Origin: Pseudaeromonas aegiceratis
GTDB taxonomy: Bacteria > Pseudomonadota > Gammaproteobacteria > Enterobacterales > Aeromonadaceae
NCBI RefSeq assembly: GCF_046254905.1
Contig: NZ_CP158016.1
Span: forward strand, 2,294,001 to 2,358,000
Length of the DNA: 64,000 nt
Reading direction: 5' to 3'
Positions 1 through 6,444 of the stretch are shown here, in pieces (the stretch's first letter is position 1; each line of letters starts with the position of its first letter). The notes beneath the pieces are model-generated. The model saw only the letters and a list, made by a program, of their open reading frames with translations. It made no database searches and had not been told where the DNA came from. Made by a program: the position numbers and the translations under genes.

Positions 1-141
1 TCCTGGTTATTAAGCCACACCCAACAGTCGGTGACCGATATTGCCTTTGAATGCGGATTTAACGATGGTAATTATTTTTCCAGTAAATTTCATAACGCTT
101 TTAATATGACACCGCTGCAATATAGAAAGCGGCATAACTAA
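1..141 (+). CDS. AraC-family transcriptional regulator, C-terminal end (partial)
   Basis: Only the last 46 codons are present, because the gene begins before the window. The visible protein is the second helix-turn-helix of an AraC-type DNA-binding domain: the segment VTDIAFECGFNDGNYFSSKF followed by an FN-TP-QYRK tail is the classic family signature. The next genes encode lactaldehyde reductase and rhamnulose-1-phosphate aldolase, so a RhaS/RhaR-like rhamnose regulator is the likeliest identity, but this is inferred from context. The fragment is strikingly AT-rich (many aat, ttt, tat codons) compared with the GC-rich genes after it, which may mark horizontal acquisition or simply a regulator with its own base composition. 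Confidence 0.8.
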   Translation, partial: SWLLSHTQQSVTDIAFECGFNDGNYFSSKFHNAFNMTPLQYRKRHN

Positions 142-251
142 TCTTTGTTTTTTTGCCAGCACCCCCGACTTGGCTGGCAAAAGAATGAAGGATTCAACCA
201 ACCACAGGCATAACATAACCCTGTACTCAACATGGATAAGAGGAATTCCCC

Positions 252-1403
252 ATGGCCTTTGCATTGTGTCTGCCCCAAATCAGCCTGTCCGGCGAAGGGG
301 CGATTGAAGAACTGGTGCGTCAGATGGCTAACAAGCCGGCTCGCCGCCCCCTGATCGTCACCGAACAAGCCCTGATGGGGCTCGGTTTGCTGGATGGCCT
401 CATCGGTCAGTTGCGAGATCAGGGCTTCAGCCCTGTGGTATTTGATGGCGTGCTGGCCAACCCTACCGACAAGGTGGCCAACGCCGCCATGGCCGCCTGG
501 CAGGCCGGTGACTGTGATGCGCTGGTAGGCTTTGGCGGCGGCAGCGCCATGGACACCGCCAAGGCGGTACGCGCCCTGGTGGCCAACCCGGACAAGACGA
601 TCTATGACTTCGAGGGCATCGGCAAGGTGGCCAAGGTCGGTCCCTTCATGGCCTGCATCAGCACCACCTCCGGCACCGCCGCCGAGGTCACCAGCAATGC
701 CGTCATCACCGACACCCGCCGCAAGGTCAAGATGGTCATCATAGATCCGGCCCTGATCCCGGATATCGCCGTCAACGACCCCAGCCTGATGACCGGCCTG
801 CCGGCCTCCGTCACCGCCGCCACTGGCATGGATGCCCTGACCCATGCCATCGAAGCCTATGTCTCCATCGGTGCCCATCCCCTCACGGATCACTCGGCCC
901 TGGCCGCCATCAAGGTGATCGCCCAGTACCTGCCCCAGGCCGTGGATCAGGGCAAGGATCTGGTGGCCCGGGAGATGATGGCCCATGGCCAGTTCCTGGC
1001 CGGCATGGCCTTCAACAGCGCCGGCCTGGGCTATGTCCACTCCCTGGCCCACCAGCCGGGTGCCACCCACAACCTGCCCCACGGGGTGTGCAACGCCATC
1101 CTGCTGCCGGTGGTCTGCGAGTTCAATCTGCCGGTGAAGGAGGCCCGCTTTGCCGACATCGCCGTCGCCATGGGCGTCGACACCCAGTCCATGAGCCAGG
1201 CCGCCGCCGCCAAGGCCGCCATCCAGGCCATCCGGGATCTCTCTGCCCGGGTGGGGATCCCCGCCGGCCTCAGCGCCCTGGGGGTGGTACAGGAGGATCT
1301 GCCGGGCTGGGTTCCCGCCGCCGAGGCCGACCCTTGCTCCGGCTGCGCCCCCCGGGTGGCCAGCCAGGCCGAGCTGCTGGCCCTCTACCAGGCCGCCTTC
1401 TGA
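252..1403 (+). CDS. fucO: Iron-containing alcohol dehydrogenase, probably lactaldehyde reductase
   Basis: The 383-residue protein is a full-length group III iron-dependent alcohol dehydrogenase, which would reduce L-lactaldehyde from deoxysugar breakdown to 1,2-propanediol with NADH. The glycine-rich GFGGGSAMD segment near residue 95 binds NAD, and the metal ligands fall where FucO has them: D194, H198, H263 and H277. The ATG is preceded by AGAGGA. The FucO assignment rests mainly on the neighbouring rhaD aldolase, whose product is lactaldehyde; the sequence also resembles YiaY-type dehydrogenases, so substrate is not certain. A terminator follows directly, so fucO and rhaD are probably separate transcripts. 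Confidence 0.8.
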   Translation: MAFALCLPQISLSGEGAIEELVRQMANKPARRPLIVTEQALMGLGLLDGLIGQLRDQGFSPVVFDGVLANPTDKVANAAMAAWQAGDCDALVGFGGGSAMDTAKAVRALVANPDKTIYDFEGIGKVAKVGPFMACISTTSGTAAEVTSNAVITDTRRKVKMVIIDPALIPDIAVNDPSLMTGLPASVTAATGMDALTHAIEAYVSIGAHPLTDHSALAAIKVIAQYLPQAVDQGKDLVAREMMAHGQFLAGMAFNSAGLGYVHSLAHQPGATHNLPHGVCNAILLPVVCEFNLPVKEARFADIAVAMGVDTQSMSQAAAAKAAIQAIRDLSARVGIPAGLSALGVVQEDLPGWVPAAEADPCSGCAPRVASQAELLALYQAAF

Positions 1404-1423
1404 GTCAGACACCTCGCCATCAC

Positions 1424-1450
1424 AACACCGCCCTCGGGCGGTGTTTTTTT
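1424..1450 (+). terminator. Intrinsic terminator after fucO
   Basis: A 10-bp GC-rich inverted repeat (aacaccgccc / gggcggtgtt) is followed by a run of seven T. It lies 20 bp after the fucO stop codon. Confidence 0.9.
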
Positions 1451-1572
1451 CATCTTTAAAATCCTGCCAGATCGCCTCCCCCGCTGGCTGGCGGTTTGAG
1501 GTGCGCCCGCGCCAGGCCAGATAGAGTCATCTCAAATGAGCAAACGGCCTGAAAGGGGCAACTGAGGTTAAG

Positions 1573-2400
1573 ATGCAGACAATCAAACTCAATGAGGCCG
1601 TGCTGGCCGAGATCGACAAGGTGGTGGAAGTGGCCGCCTACCTGTGGCAGCGGGAGTGGGCCGAGCGCAACGGCGGCAACATCTCGGTGGACATCACCGA
1701 TATCTTCGGCCCCGTCCCCGATGATCTCAGCTGCTTCCCCCACAAGGAGCTCTCCATGGTGGGCGGCAGCAGCGCCTTTCCTGCCGACAGCGCCGGTCAT
1801 CTGTTCTTCGTCAAGGGCACAGGTGAGCGGATCCGTGAGCTGCGGGATCCGTCCCTGGCCGGCTGCGTGCTGCGCATCGACGATGCGGCCCGGGGCTATC
1901 ACCTGCTGTGGGGCGGTCGCGGCCTGCCGGATTTTCGCCCCACCAGCGAGTTCATCTCCCACGTGGAGATCATCATGGACAAGCAGCGCAGTGGCCGGGC
2001 GGATCGCTGCGTGGTGCACACCCACCCCATAGAGCTGATCGCCCTGTCCCACCACCCGCGCTACGCCCATGACAGCAGCGCCTACACCAACGCCTGCTGG
2101 CAGATGCTGCCTGAGGTGCGCGCCTTCGTGCCCCGCGGCATAGGCGTGGTGCCCTACTGCATGCCCGGCAGCCAGACCATGGCCGACGGCACCACGGCGG
2201 CCCTGCGCCAGCACGATGTGGCCATCTGGGAGAAGCATGGCGCCGTCTCCACCGGACCGGACGCCTTGGTGGCCTTCGACTTCATCGACGTGGCCAACAA
2301 GGGGGCCAAGCTGCACCTGATGTGCCTGGCCAGCGGCTTCGAACCCGAAGGGGTCAGCGCCAGGGACATGCAGTCCCTCAAGGAGACCTTCGGGCTGTAG
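1573..2400 (+). CDS. rhaD: Rhamnulose-1-phosphate aldolase
   Basis: The 275-residue protein is a class II (zinc) aldolase. It would split L-rhamnulose 1-phosphate into dihydroxyacetone phosphate and L-lactaldehyde, the latter being the substrate of the upstream dehydrogenase. The zinc ligands are visible as H149 and H151 (VVHTHPIELIAL) and H222 (WEKHGAVSTG), with the same spacing as E. coli RhaD H141/H143/H212. The N-terminal WAERNGGNIS motif is typical of the family. Kinase and isomerase genes of the pathway are not in this window and would lie upstream or elsewhere. Its terminator has been interrupted by a mobile element. Confidence 0.9.
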   Translation: MQTIKLNEAVLAEIDKVVEVAAYLWQREWAERNGGNISVDITDIFGPVPDDLSCFPHKELSMVGGSSAFPADSAGHLFFVKGTGERIRELRDPSLAGCVLRIDDAARGYHLLWGGRGLPDFRPTSEFISHVEIIMDKQRSGRADRCVVHTHPIELIALSHHPRYAHDSSAYTNACWQMLPEVRAFVPRGIGVVPYCMPGSQTMADGTTAALRQHDVAIWEKHGAVSTGPDALVAFDFIDVANKGAKLHLMCLASGFEPEGVSARDMQSLKETFGL

Positions 2401-2436
2401 GCCCCCCGTCACCGCAAAAAAGGCGCCATTAGGCGC

Positions 2437-2640
2437 TAATGCTGGTCAGTTAAGAAACAGAGCTACTCATGAATGGCTGCCAGAGGCAAGCCATCCCCCA
2501 CCTAACCTCCCCAAGGGGGAGGAACGATGTTTCCCTCCCCTTGTTCAAGGGGAGGGTTAGGGTGGGGTTTGGCTTTTGCCTCAAAAAACCGTGTTGTGAT
2601 GCAGTTAAGGCGCCAACGGCGCCTTAACTGATGAGCATTA
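2437..2640. mobile_element. 204-bp MITE with IS4-type ends, inserted in the rhaD terminator
   Basis: The element begins with TAATGCTGGTCAGTTAAG and ends with the near-perfect inverse of this sequence (2 mismatches in 18). The same 18-bp ends flank the complete IS4-like element at 8410-9834. It encodes nothing. It is flanked by a 12-bp target duplication, gccattaggcgc at 2425-2436 and gccatcaggcgc at 2641-2652 (one mismatch), a length typical of IS4. Removing the element and one duplication restores a hairpin of aggcgcc arms followed by seven T, so it landed inside the loop of the rhaD terminator. It is probably mobilised by the IS4-type transposase. Confidence 0.85.
2495..2567. repeat. Imperfect GC-rich inverted repeat inside the MITE
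   Basis: Arms of about 30 nt (starting ccccacctaacctcccc and ending ggggagggttagggtgggg) pair with few mismatches around an AT-richer centre. I recall similar palindromic units as dispersed repeats in other Proteobacteria, so this could be a repeat nested within the MITE. A second, perfect 13-bp inverted repeat with a 3-nt loop lies at 2602-2630, just inside the right end. Confidence 0.7.
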
Positions 2641-2662
2641 GCCATCAGGCGCCTTTTTTTGT

Positions 2663-2869
2663 TCAGCCCTGGCTGGTGCGCCAGCGGGCCTGCAGCTCGG
2701 CCCACTGGGCACAGGCGTCGTAGCAGCGCTGGGCACAGGCCAGCAGCTCGCCATAGGCCTCCGGCAGGCCATCCTCCACCAGATCGTGTAATTCGCCGGC
2801 CTTCTCCGCGGCGATGCGCTTGGCCCGCTTCACCTCTTTGTTCAGTTGTTCCAGCTCCTCTGGCGCCAT
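2663..2869 (-). CDS. Small CCE_0567/DUF683-like (Rop-like) protein
   Basis: This 68-residue protein has a good GGAGG ribosome site. It looks like two helices: a charged first half (LNKEVKRAKRIAAEKAGELHD) and a second half with C45, C49 and C53. The pattern LxxEVKRxxxxAxxxxxxLHDLxED...AxxxYDA resembles the CCE_0567 family (DUF683, Rop-like), small metal-binding proteins usually found beside nifX in nitrogen-fixation clusters. This match is from memory and moderate. The gene sits near a CDF-like transporter and a sigma-54-linked ferredoxin region, which fits a metal-handling role. The metal ligands of this copy cannot be named from sequence alone. Confidence 0.6.
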   Translation of the reverse strand: MAPEELEQLNKEVKRAKRIAAEKAGELHDLVEDGLPEAYGELLACAQRCYDACAQWAELQARWRTSQG

Positions 2870-2956
2870 GGCGTCCTCCTGACTGATTGGAATAGGTCAG
2901 GCAAGGCCTATCAAGGGCCATGCCAGGATCAGCCGCCTTATCTTTCAAGCAGATAG

Positions 2957-2998
2957 AAAAAAGGGCGGGCCGCTTGTCACACAAGCGCCCGCCCCTTG
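2957..2998 (-). terminator. Intrinsic terminator of the CDF-like gene
   Basis: On the minus strand a long GC-rich stem (gggcgggcgcttgt paired with acaagcggcccgccc) is followed by six T. It separates the CDF-like gene from the downstream small CCE_0567-like gene. Confidence 0.85.
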
Positions 2999-3015
2999 GG
3001 GCATAACCGACAGGG

Positions 3016-3912
3016 CTAGCTGCTGCCCAGCACCAGCTCGACGCTGAGCTGAGGTGCACAGTCGGCGGCGGCGGCATGGACCCGTTGACACAGGGCCTGG
3101 GCCTGGGCCGGACTGAATTCCGCCAGCTCCGCGGCCCCCCGCAGATGCAGCTGGATGCGCACCCGCCGGCCCTGCTTGATGCAACGGGACTCCAGCCACA
3201 GACGCTCATCCGCCGTCAGGGCCGCCCCTATCTTGCGTTGCAGCTGCTGCTGCCAGTGCCGGTCGGTGGGCAGGCACAAGAGCTCACAACCACCGCGGTA
3301 GGTCACCTGCAGCGCCGAGGGCAGGGTCACCGCCACCATCAGCAGGCTCAACAGGGGATCCACATAGCAGGCCCAGGGCTGCAGCGCCGTGCCATGCATC
3401 AGCCAGGAGAGGCCGAAGGCCAGCATGACGCCGATGCTCAGCAGGGCATCGAAGCGGTAGTAGTGCTGCTCGGTGGCCAGAATGGGCGAACCCAACTGCC
3501 TGGCCTTGCGTCCGAGCCACAGGGCGATGCCACCGCAGATGATGACACCCGTCATACCGTAACCGATGAGCGGGCCGTCCTGGGTCTCGTAGCCGCCGCT
3601 GAGCAGACTCTGGGCCGATTTGCCCAGGGTCAGCAGGCAGATCAGGGTCAGCACCAGGCCCTTCAGGGTCACCAGCAGGGGTTCACAGGCGGCCCAACCA
3701 TTGGGCAACCGGGCGCTGGCGGGTTCACGCAGCCTATCCACCAGCACGGACTCGGTGGCGATCATCAGGGCACACAAGAGGGAAAACAGCGCGTCGAGCC
3801 ATACCGCCTGGGAGTCTGCCCGCAAGGCAATCAGGATCCCCAGCAGGGCGAAGCTGCCGTCAACCAGCACGAGACAGCGCAATATGCCTGCCTCTCGAGA
3901 GAGTGAAAACAT
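3016..3912 (-). CDS. Cation diffusion facilitator-like membrane protein with altered metal site
   Basis: The 298-residue protein has about six hydrophobic segments (approximately residues 10-30, 38-56, 82-98, 115-133, 155-175, 183-205) followed by a C-terminal cytosolic domain of about 90 residues, the layout of CDF metal exporters. The canonical four transport ligands are only half kept: the TM2 motif is DALFS (D40, S44 in place of the second Asp) and the TM5 motif is YYRFD (Y151 in place of His, D155). It may transport a different ion or be a non-transporting relative. It starts 9 bp after a 65-residue ORF, suggesting coupled translation, and has its own terminator. Confidence 0.75.
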   Translation of the reverse strand: MFSLSREAGILRCLVLVDGSFALLGILIALRADSQAVWLDALFSLLCALMIATESVLVDRLREPASARLPNGWAACEPLLVTLKGLVLTLICLLTLGKSAQSLLSGGYETQDGPLIGYGMTGVIICGGIALWLGRKARQLGSPILATEQHYYRFDALLSIGVMLAFGLSWLMHGTALQPWACYVDPLLSLLMVAVTLPSALQVTYRGGCELLCLPTDRHWQQQLQRKIGAALTADERLWLESRCIKQGRRVRIQLHLRGAAELAEFSPAQAQALCQRVHAAAADCAPQLSVELVLGSS

Positions 3913-3921
3913 GCTGCCCCC

Positions 3922-4119
3922 TTAACCGCGACGGTTAATGGGACCTTGGACATGCAAAGAGGGAGGGAGCCAGCCGACCGGGACGGGGATGATGAAGTGG
4001 GCATCGAAGGCGGCCGACAGTCGGGCAGCCAGGAGGGTGGACAGGGGCGTTAGGGGTGCCAGTAACAGACGCAGGTACTTCTCGTACAGCGTCAGGTAAA
4101 GCAAACGAACCGTTTGCAT
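3922..4119 (-). CDS. Hypothetical 65-residue protein coupled to the CDF-like gene
   Basis: I do not recognise this protein. It has an excellent ribosome site (GAGGAGG, about 6 nt before ATG) and ends just before the CDF-like start codon, so both genes probably share a transcript and couple in translation. The first 35 residues are rich in Leu, Tyr and Ala with scattered Arg, like an amphipathic or membrane-surface helix; the rest is proline-rich. A leader peptide or small partner of the transporter is possible. Confidence 0.5.
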   Translation of the reverse strand: MQTVRLLYLTLYEKYLRLLLAPLTPLSTLLAARLSAAFDAHFIIPVPVGWLPPSLHVQGPINRRG

Positions 4120-4236
4120 GGTGCCTCCTCAGGCAGGGTCAGATTAACAAAGTGAACGGGTGGGCCGGACGGCACACAGGGGAAAGTCTAACAAGTGACC
4201 AGGGGCGCAACAAGGGGCAAACCGACCGACGGACAG

Positions 4237-4253
4237 TTGGCCCTGCTTTTGCA
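4237..4253 (+). promoter_or_regulatory. Sigma-54 (RpoN) promoter before the ferredoxin gene
   Basis: TTGGCCCTGCTTTTGCA matches the -24/-12 consensus (TGGCAC-N5-TTGCW): TGGC at -24, TTGCA at -12, and exactly 10 nt between GG and GC. It would start transcription near 4264, about 55 nt before the ferredoxin ATG. I saw no TGT-N10-ACA activator site in the 200 bp upstream. Confidence 0.65.
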
Positions 4254-4319
4254 GCAGCCTTGGCAACAGAAGATGCCATGGCACACCGCCCTACTCGTTT
4301 GACCAAAGGAGTCCCCAGC

Positions 4320-4496
4320 ATGTTTGTGATCACCCAGGAGTGCGATGGCTGCGGCCAGTGCCTCGATGTCTGTCCCGTGGAGGGCGCCATCGTCCCCGGC
4401 GAGGCCCCCGGCCTGCCCCATCTCATCACCAGCCTGTGCGCCGAATGCGGTGCCTGCCAGAACGACTGTCCGGCCCGGGCCATCGTCGAGCAGTAG
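4320..4496 (+). CDS. Small 2[4Fe-4S] ferredoxin
   Basis: The 58-residue protein is a bacterial-type electron carrier with two complete cluster motifs: C9, C12, C15, C19-P and C41, C44, C47, C51-P in the CxxCxxCxxxCP pattern. AGGAG lies 8 nt before the ATG. The protein is cytosolic and has no extra domain. Sitting behind a sigma-54 promoter and ahead of a GTPase/ABC-ATPase group, it may deliver low-potential electrons to the same process, but its redox partner is not shown by the sequence. Confidence 0.9.
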   Translation: MFVITQECDGCGQCLDVCPVEGAIVPGEAPGLPHLITSLCAECGACQNDCPARAIVEQ

Positions 4497-4549
4497 CCAT
4501 ACCCAGCGTCTGCCCGATAAGAGCACGCCGGTGGCATTGGTCACATTTG

Positions 4550-4565
4550 TGTGCCCTTCCCGACA
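4550..4565. promoter_or_regulatory. NifA-type upstream activator site (TGT-N10-ACA)
   Basis: TGTGCCCTTCCCGACA fits the TGT-N10-ACA sequence bound by NifA. Its centre lies about 118 bp before the predicted start of the sigma-54 promoter at 4649-4664, the usual distance for such sites. The motif is short: by chance it would occur in about 1 of 20 stretches of 200 bp. The evidence is therefore the combination with the promoter. Confidence 0.4.
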
Positions 4566-4648
4566 CAGCCAAGACAGGCCAGCAGGCCGGGGAGTTTAAA
4601 AATGGACAGAAAATCAGTCAGATAAAAAAGCCGCCCCGGCGGACAGAC

Positions 4649-4664
4649 TGGCGCCGATATTGCT
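4649..4664 (+). promoter_or_regulatory. Sigma-54 (RpoN) promoter before the SBP-GTPase-ABC operon
   Basis: TGGCGCCGATATTGCT has TGGC at -24 and TTGCT at -12 with exactly 10 nt between the GG and GC pairs. Predicted start is near 4675, about 24 nt before the ATG of the next gene. Its match is as good as the one upstream of the ferredoxin. Confidence 0.7.
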
Positions 4665-4698
4665 TTTATGGCAGTAGACCCCTGTCAACGAGGCCGCC

Positions 4699-5727
4699 AT
4701 GAGCCCAACCATACGCGCCATCCGCAAGACCGCCCTGGGTACCGACATCTGGCAACCCGGTGCGCTGAACCTGCATGTCTCCGTGCCCTGCCCCCTCAAG
4801 GTGCGCCTCAAGCAGGCCCTGGAACCCTGGATCGCCGACTTCAACCATCGCCACCCCAAGCCGCTGTACTGCCCCTCCATCCTGGACGGCATTCCCCACG
4901 GCCTGGAGGAGCTGATGCAGCAGACCACGGATCCTGCCGAGCTGCCGGATGTCTGGGTCAGCATAGGCCTGCACACCGCCTTCGCCCAGCCCTTCAAGCA
5001 GAACTTCATCGACTCGGGCGTCTATCGGGGGGTGACCAAGCCGGAGTGGCTGCCCCTGCTGCCACCAGCGCTGGCCACCATGGCCACCAAGCATAACCTG
5101 GGGCTGCTGGCCTTCGGCTTCTGGCAACTGGTGTGCGATCTCAGCCTGCTGCCCGCAGGGCCTTACCCGGCCCGTTGGGCGGACCTGGCCAGCCCCGCCT
5201 ACCACAAGCAGCTGGCGATTCACGGCTGTGACGGCCACGTGGGCGGCCTGACCCTGCTGCAGATGGTAAAAGACACCCAGGGGGCCGATGCGGTGACCGC
5301 CCTGGCCAAGAATGTCAGCGCGGTGCGCCACTTCTCCCAGCTCATCAAGGGACTGGACAGCGCCGACCCTAACCGGGTGCCCTTCAACCTGATGCCCGGT
5401 GCCGCAGCCAACCAGATCCCCAGCAAGAAACGGGTGGCGGAGGTGCAGCTGGCGGACGGCCCCTTGATGTCGCCGCTGTTTCTGTTCGTCAAGGCCGAGG
5501 GGCAGCAGAGCCCGGCGGTGGCCGAGCTGCTGGACTTCTTCTGGGGTGAGACCTTCCGCGCCGTGCTGCAAGCCGGCGACTATCACATGCCCGATACCAT
5601 GGACTGGTCCCAGCCCTACAGCTTCCCGGACTGGGATCAACTGGCCAGCGCCGACTATCAGACCCAGTCCGAGGCCCTGAACCAGGCCTTCATGGACGCC
5701 CTGGATCCAGGCACCATGACGGTCTAG
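4699..5727 (+). CDS. ABC solute-binding-like protein lacking a signal peptide
   Basis: The 342-residue protein has the general pattern of a type 2 periplasmic binding protein (an N-terminal lobe with the PELPDVWVS segment, then a GPYPARWADLASPAYHKQLA hinge region), but its N-terminus MSPTIRAIRKTALGTD has no hydrophobic signal segment, so it should stay in the cytosol. No permease gene is nearby. It is followed after 27 bp by a metal-type GTPase and then an ABC ATPase, suggesting a cytosolic complex or a cofactor- or metal-handling role. Expression is predicted from the sigma-54 promoter just upstream. The ligand is unknown. Confidence 0.65.
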   Translation: MSPTIRAIRKTALGTDIWQPGALNLHVSVPCPLKVRLKQALEPWIADFNHRHPKPLYCPSILDGIPHGLEELMQQTTDPAELPDVWVSIGLHTAFAQPFKQNFIDSGVYRGVTKPEWLPLLPPALATMATKHNLGLLAFGFWQLVCDLSLLPAGPYPARWADLASPAYHKQLAIHGCDGHVGGLTLLQMVKDTQGADAVTALAKNVSAVRHFSQLIKGLDSADPNRVPFNLMPGAAANQIPSKKRVAEVQLADGPLMSPLFLFVKAEGQQSPAVAELLDFFWGETFRAVLQAGDYHMPDTMDWSQPYSFPDWDQLASADYQTQSEALNQAFMDALDPGTMTV

Positions 5728-5754
5728 GGCCATGAACCACCACAAGGAGCACCC

Positions 5755-6444
5755 ATGCAACTGGTGACCGTTTCCGGCCCGCCCTCGTCGGGCAAGACAG
5801 CCCTGCTCAGCCACCTGATCCCGGTGCTGCAGAGCACCGAGCGTCCCCTGGGGGTGGTGAAGTTCGACTGCCTGAGTACCGACGACGACCAGCGCTACCG
5901 CGCCATGGGGGTGCCGGTGCAGGTGGGCCTGTCGGGCAACCTCTGCCCGGACCACTACTTCGTCAGCAACATTGAGGCCTGTGTGCGCTGGGGCCAGCAG
6001 CAGGGGCTGCACTGGCTGCTTTCCGAAAGCGCCGGCCTGTGCAACCGCTGCTCGCCCCACATCAAGGGGGTGCTGGCGGTGTGTGTCATCGACAACCTGA
6101 TGGGCCTCAACACCCCCAAGAAGGTGGGCCCCATGTTGAAGCTCGCCGACATAGTGGTGATCACCAAGGGGGACATAGTCTCCCAGGCGGAGCGGGAGGT
6201 GTTCGCCTTCAAGGTGCGCCAGGCCAATCCCAAGGCCCGCATCCTGCACGTCAACGGCATCACGGGTCAGGGGGCCTTCGAGCTGGCCAGCCTGATCCAG
6301 GCGGCGCCGGACATAGCCGCCCTGGACGGCGGCAGCCTGCGCTTCTCCATGCCGGCGGCCCTGTGCTCCTACTGCCTGGGCGAGACCCGCATCGGCGAGG
6401 ACTTCCAGACCGGCAACCTCAAGAAGATCAAGGTATCGGCATGA
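5755..6444 (+). CDS. HypB/UreG-like GTPase with extra cysteine motifs
   Basis: The 229-residue protein is a P-loop NTPase of the SIMIBI class, as used for nickel insertion by HypB and UreG. Visible motifs are the P-loop GPPSSGKT (residues 8-15), a HypB-like switch region (FDCLSTDDDQRYRAMGVP, 38-55) and TKGD for guanine recognition (137-140). It has several possible metal ligands that HypB and UreG lack: C64 (NLCPDH), C96/C99/H102 (LCNRCSPH) and C204/C207 (LCSYC). An AAGGAG site precedes the ATG. The stop overlaps the start of the ABC ATPase (ATGA), so the two are co-translated. A metallochaperone role is inferred. Confidence 0.7.
   Translation: MQLVTVSGPPSSGKTALLSHLIPVLQSTERPLGVVKFDCLSTDDDQRYRAMGVPVQVGLSGNLCPDHYFVSNIEACVRWGQQQGLHWLLSESAGLCNRCSPHIKGVLAVCVIDNLMGLNTPKKVGPMLKLADIVVITKGDIVSQAEREVFAFKVRQANPKARILHVNGITGQGAFELASLIQAAPDIAALDGGSLRFSMPAALCSYCLGETRIGEDFQTGNLKKIKVSA

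Noticed and set aside
145..182. Inverted repeat around gccagc/gctggc between the regulator and fucO, next to a T run.
   Set aside because: The T run is on the wrong side for termination of the upstream gene. It may only be a weak hairpin.
2910..2925. A possible sigma-54 promoter (TGGCATGGCCCTTGAT, minus strand) 40 bp before the CCE_0567-like gene.
   Set aside because: The nearly invariant GC of the -12 element is GA here, and a shifted alternative loses other positions. Not strong enough to list.
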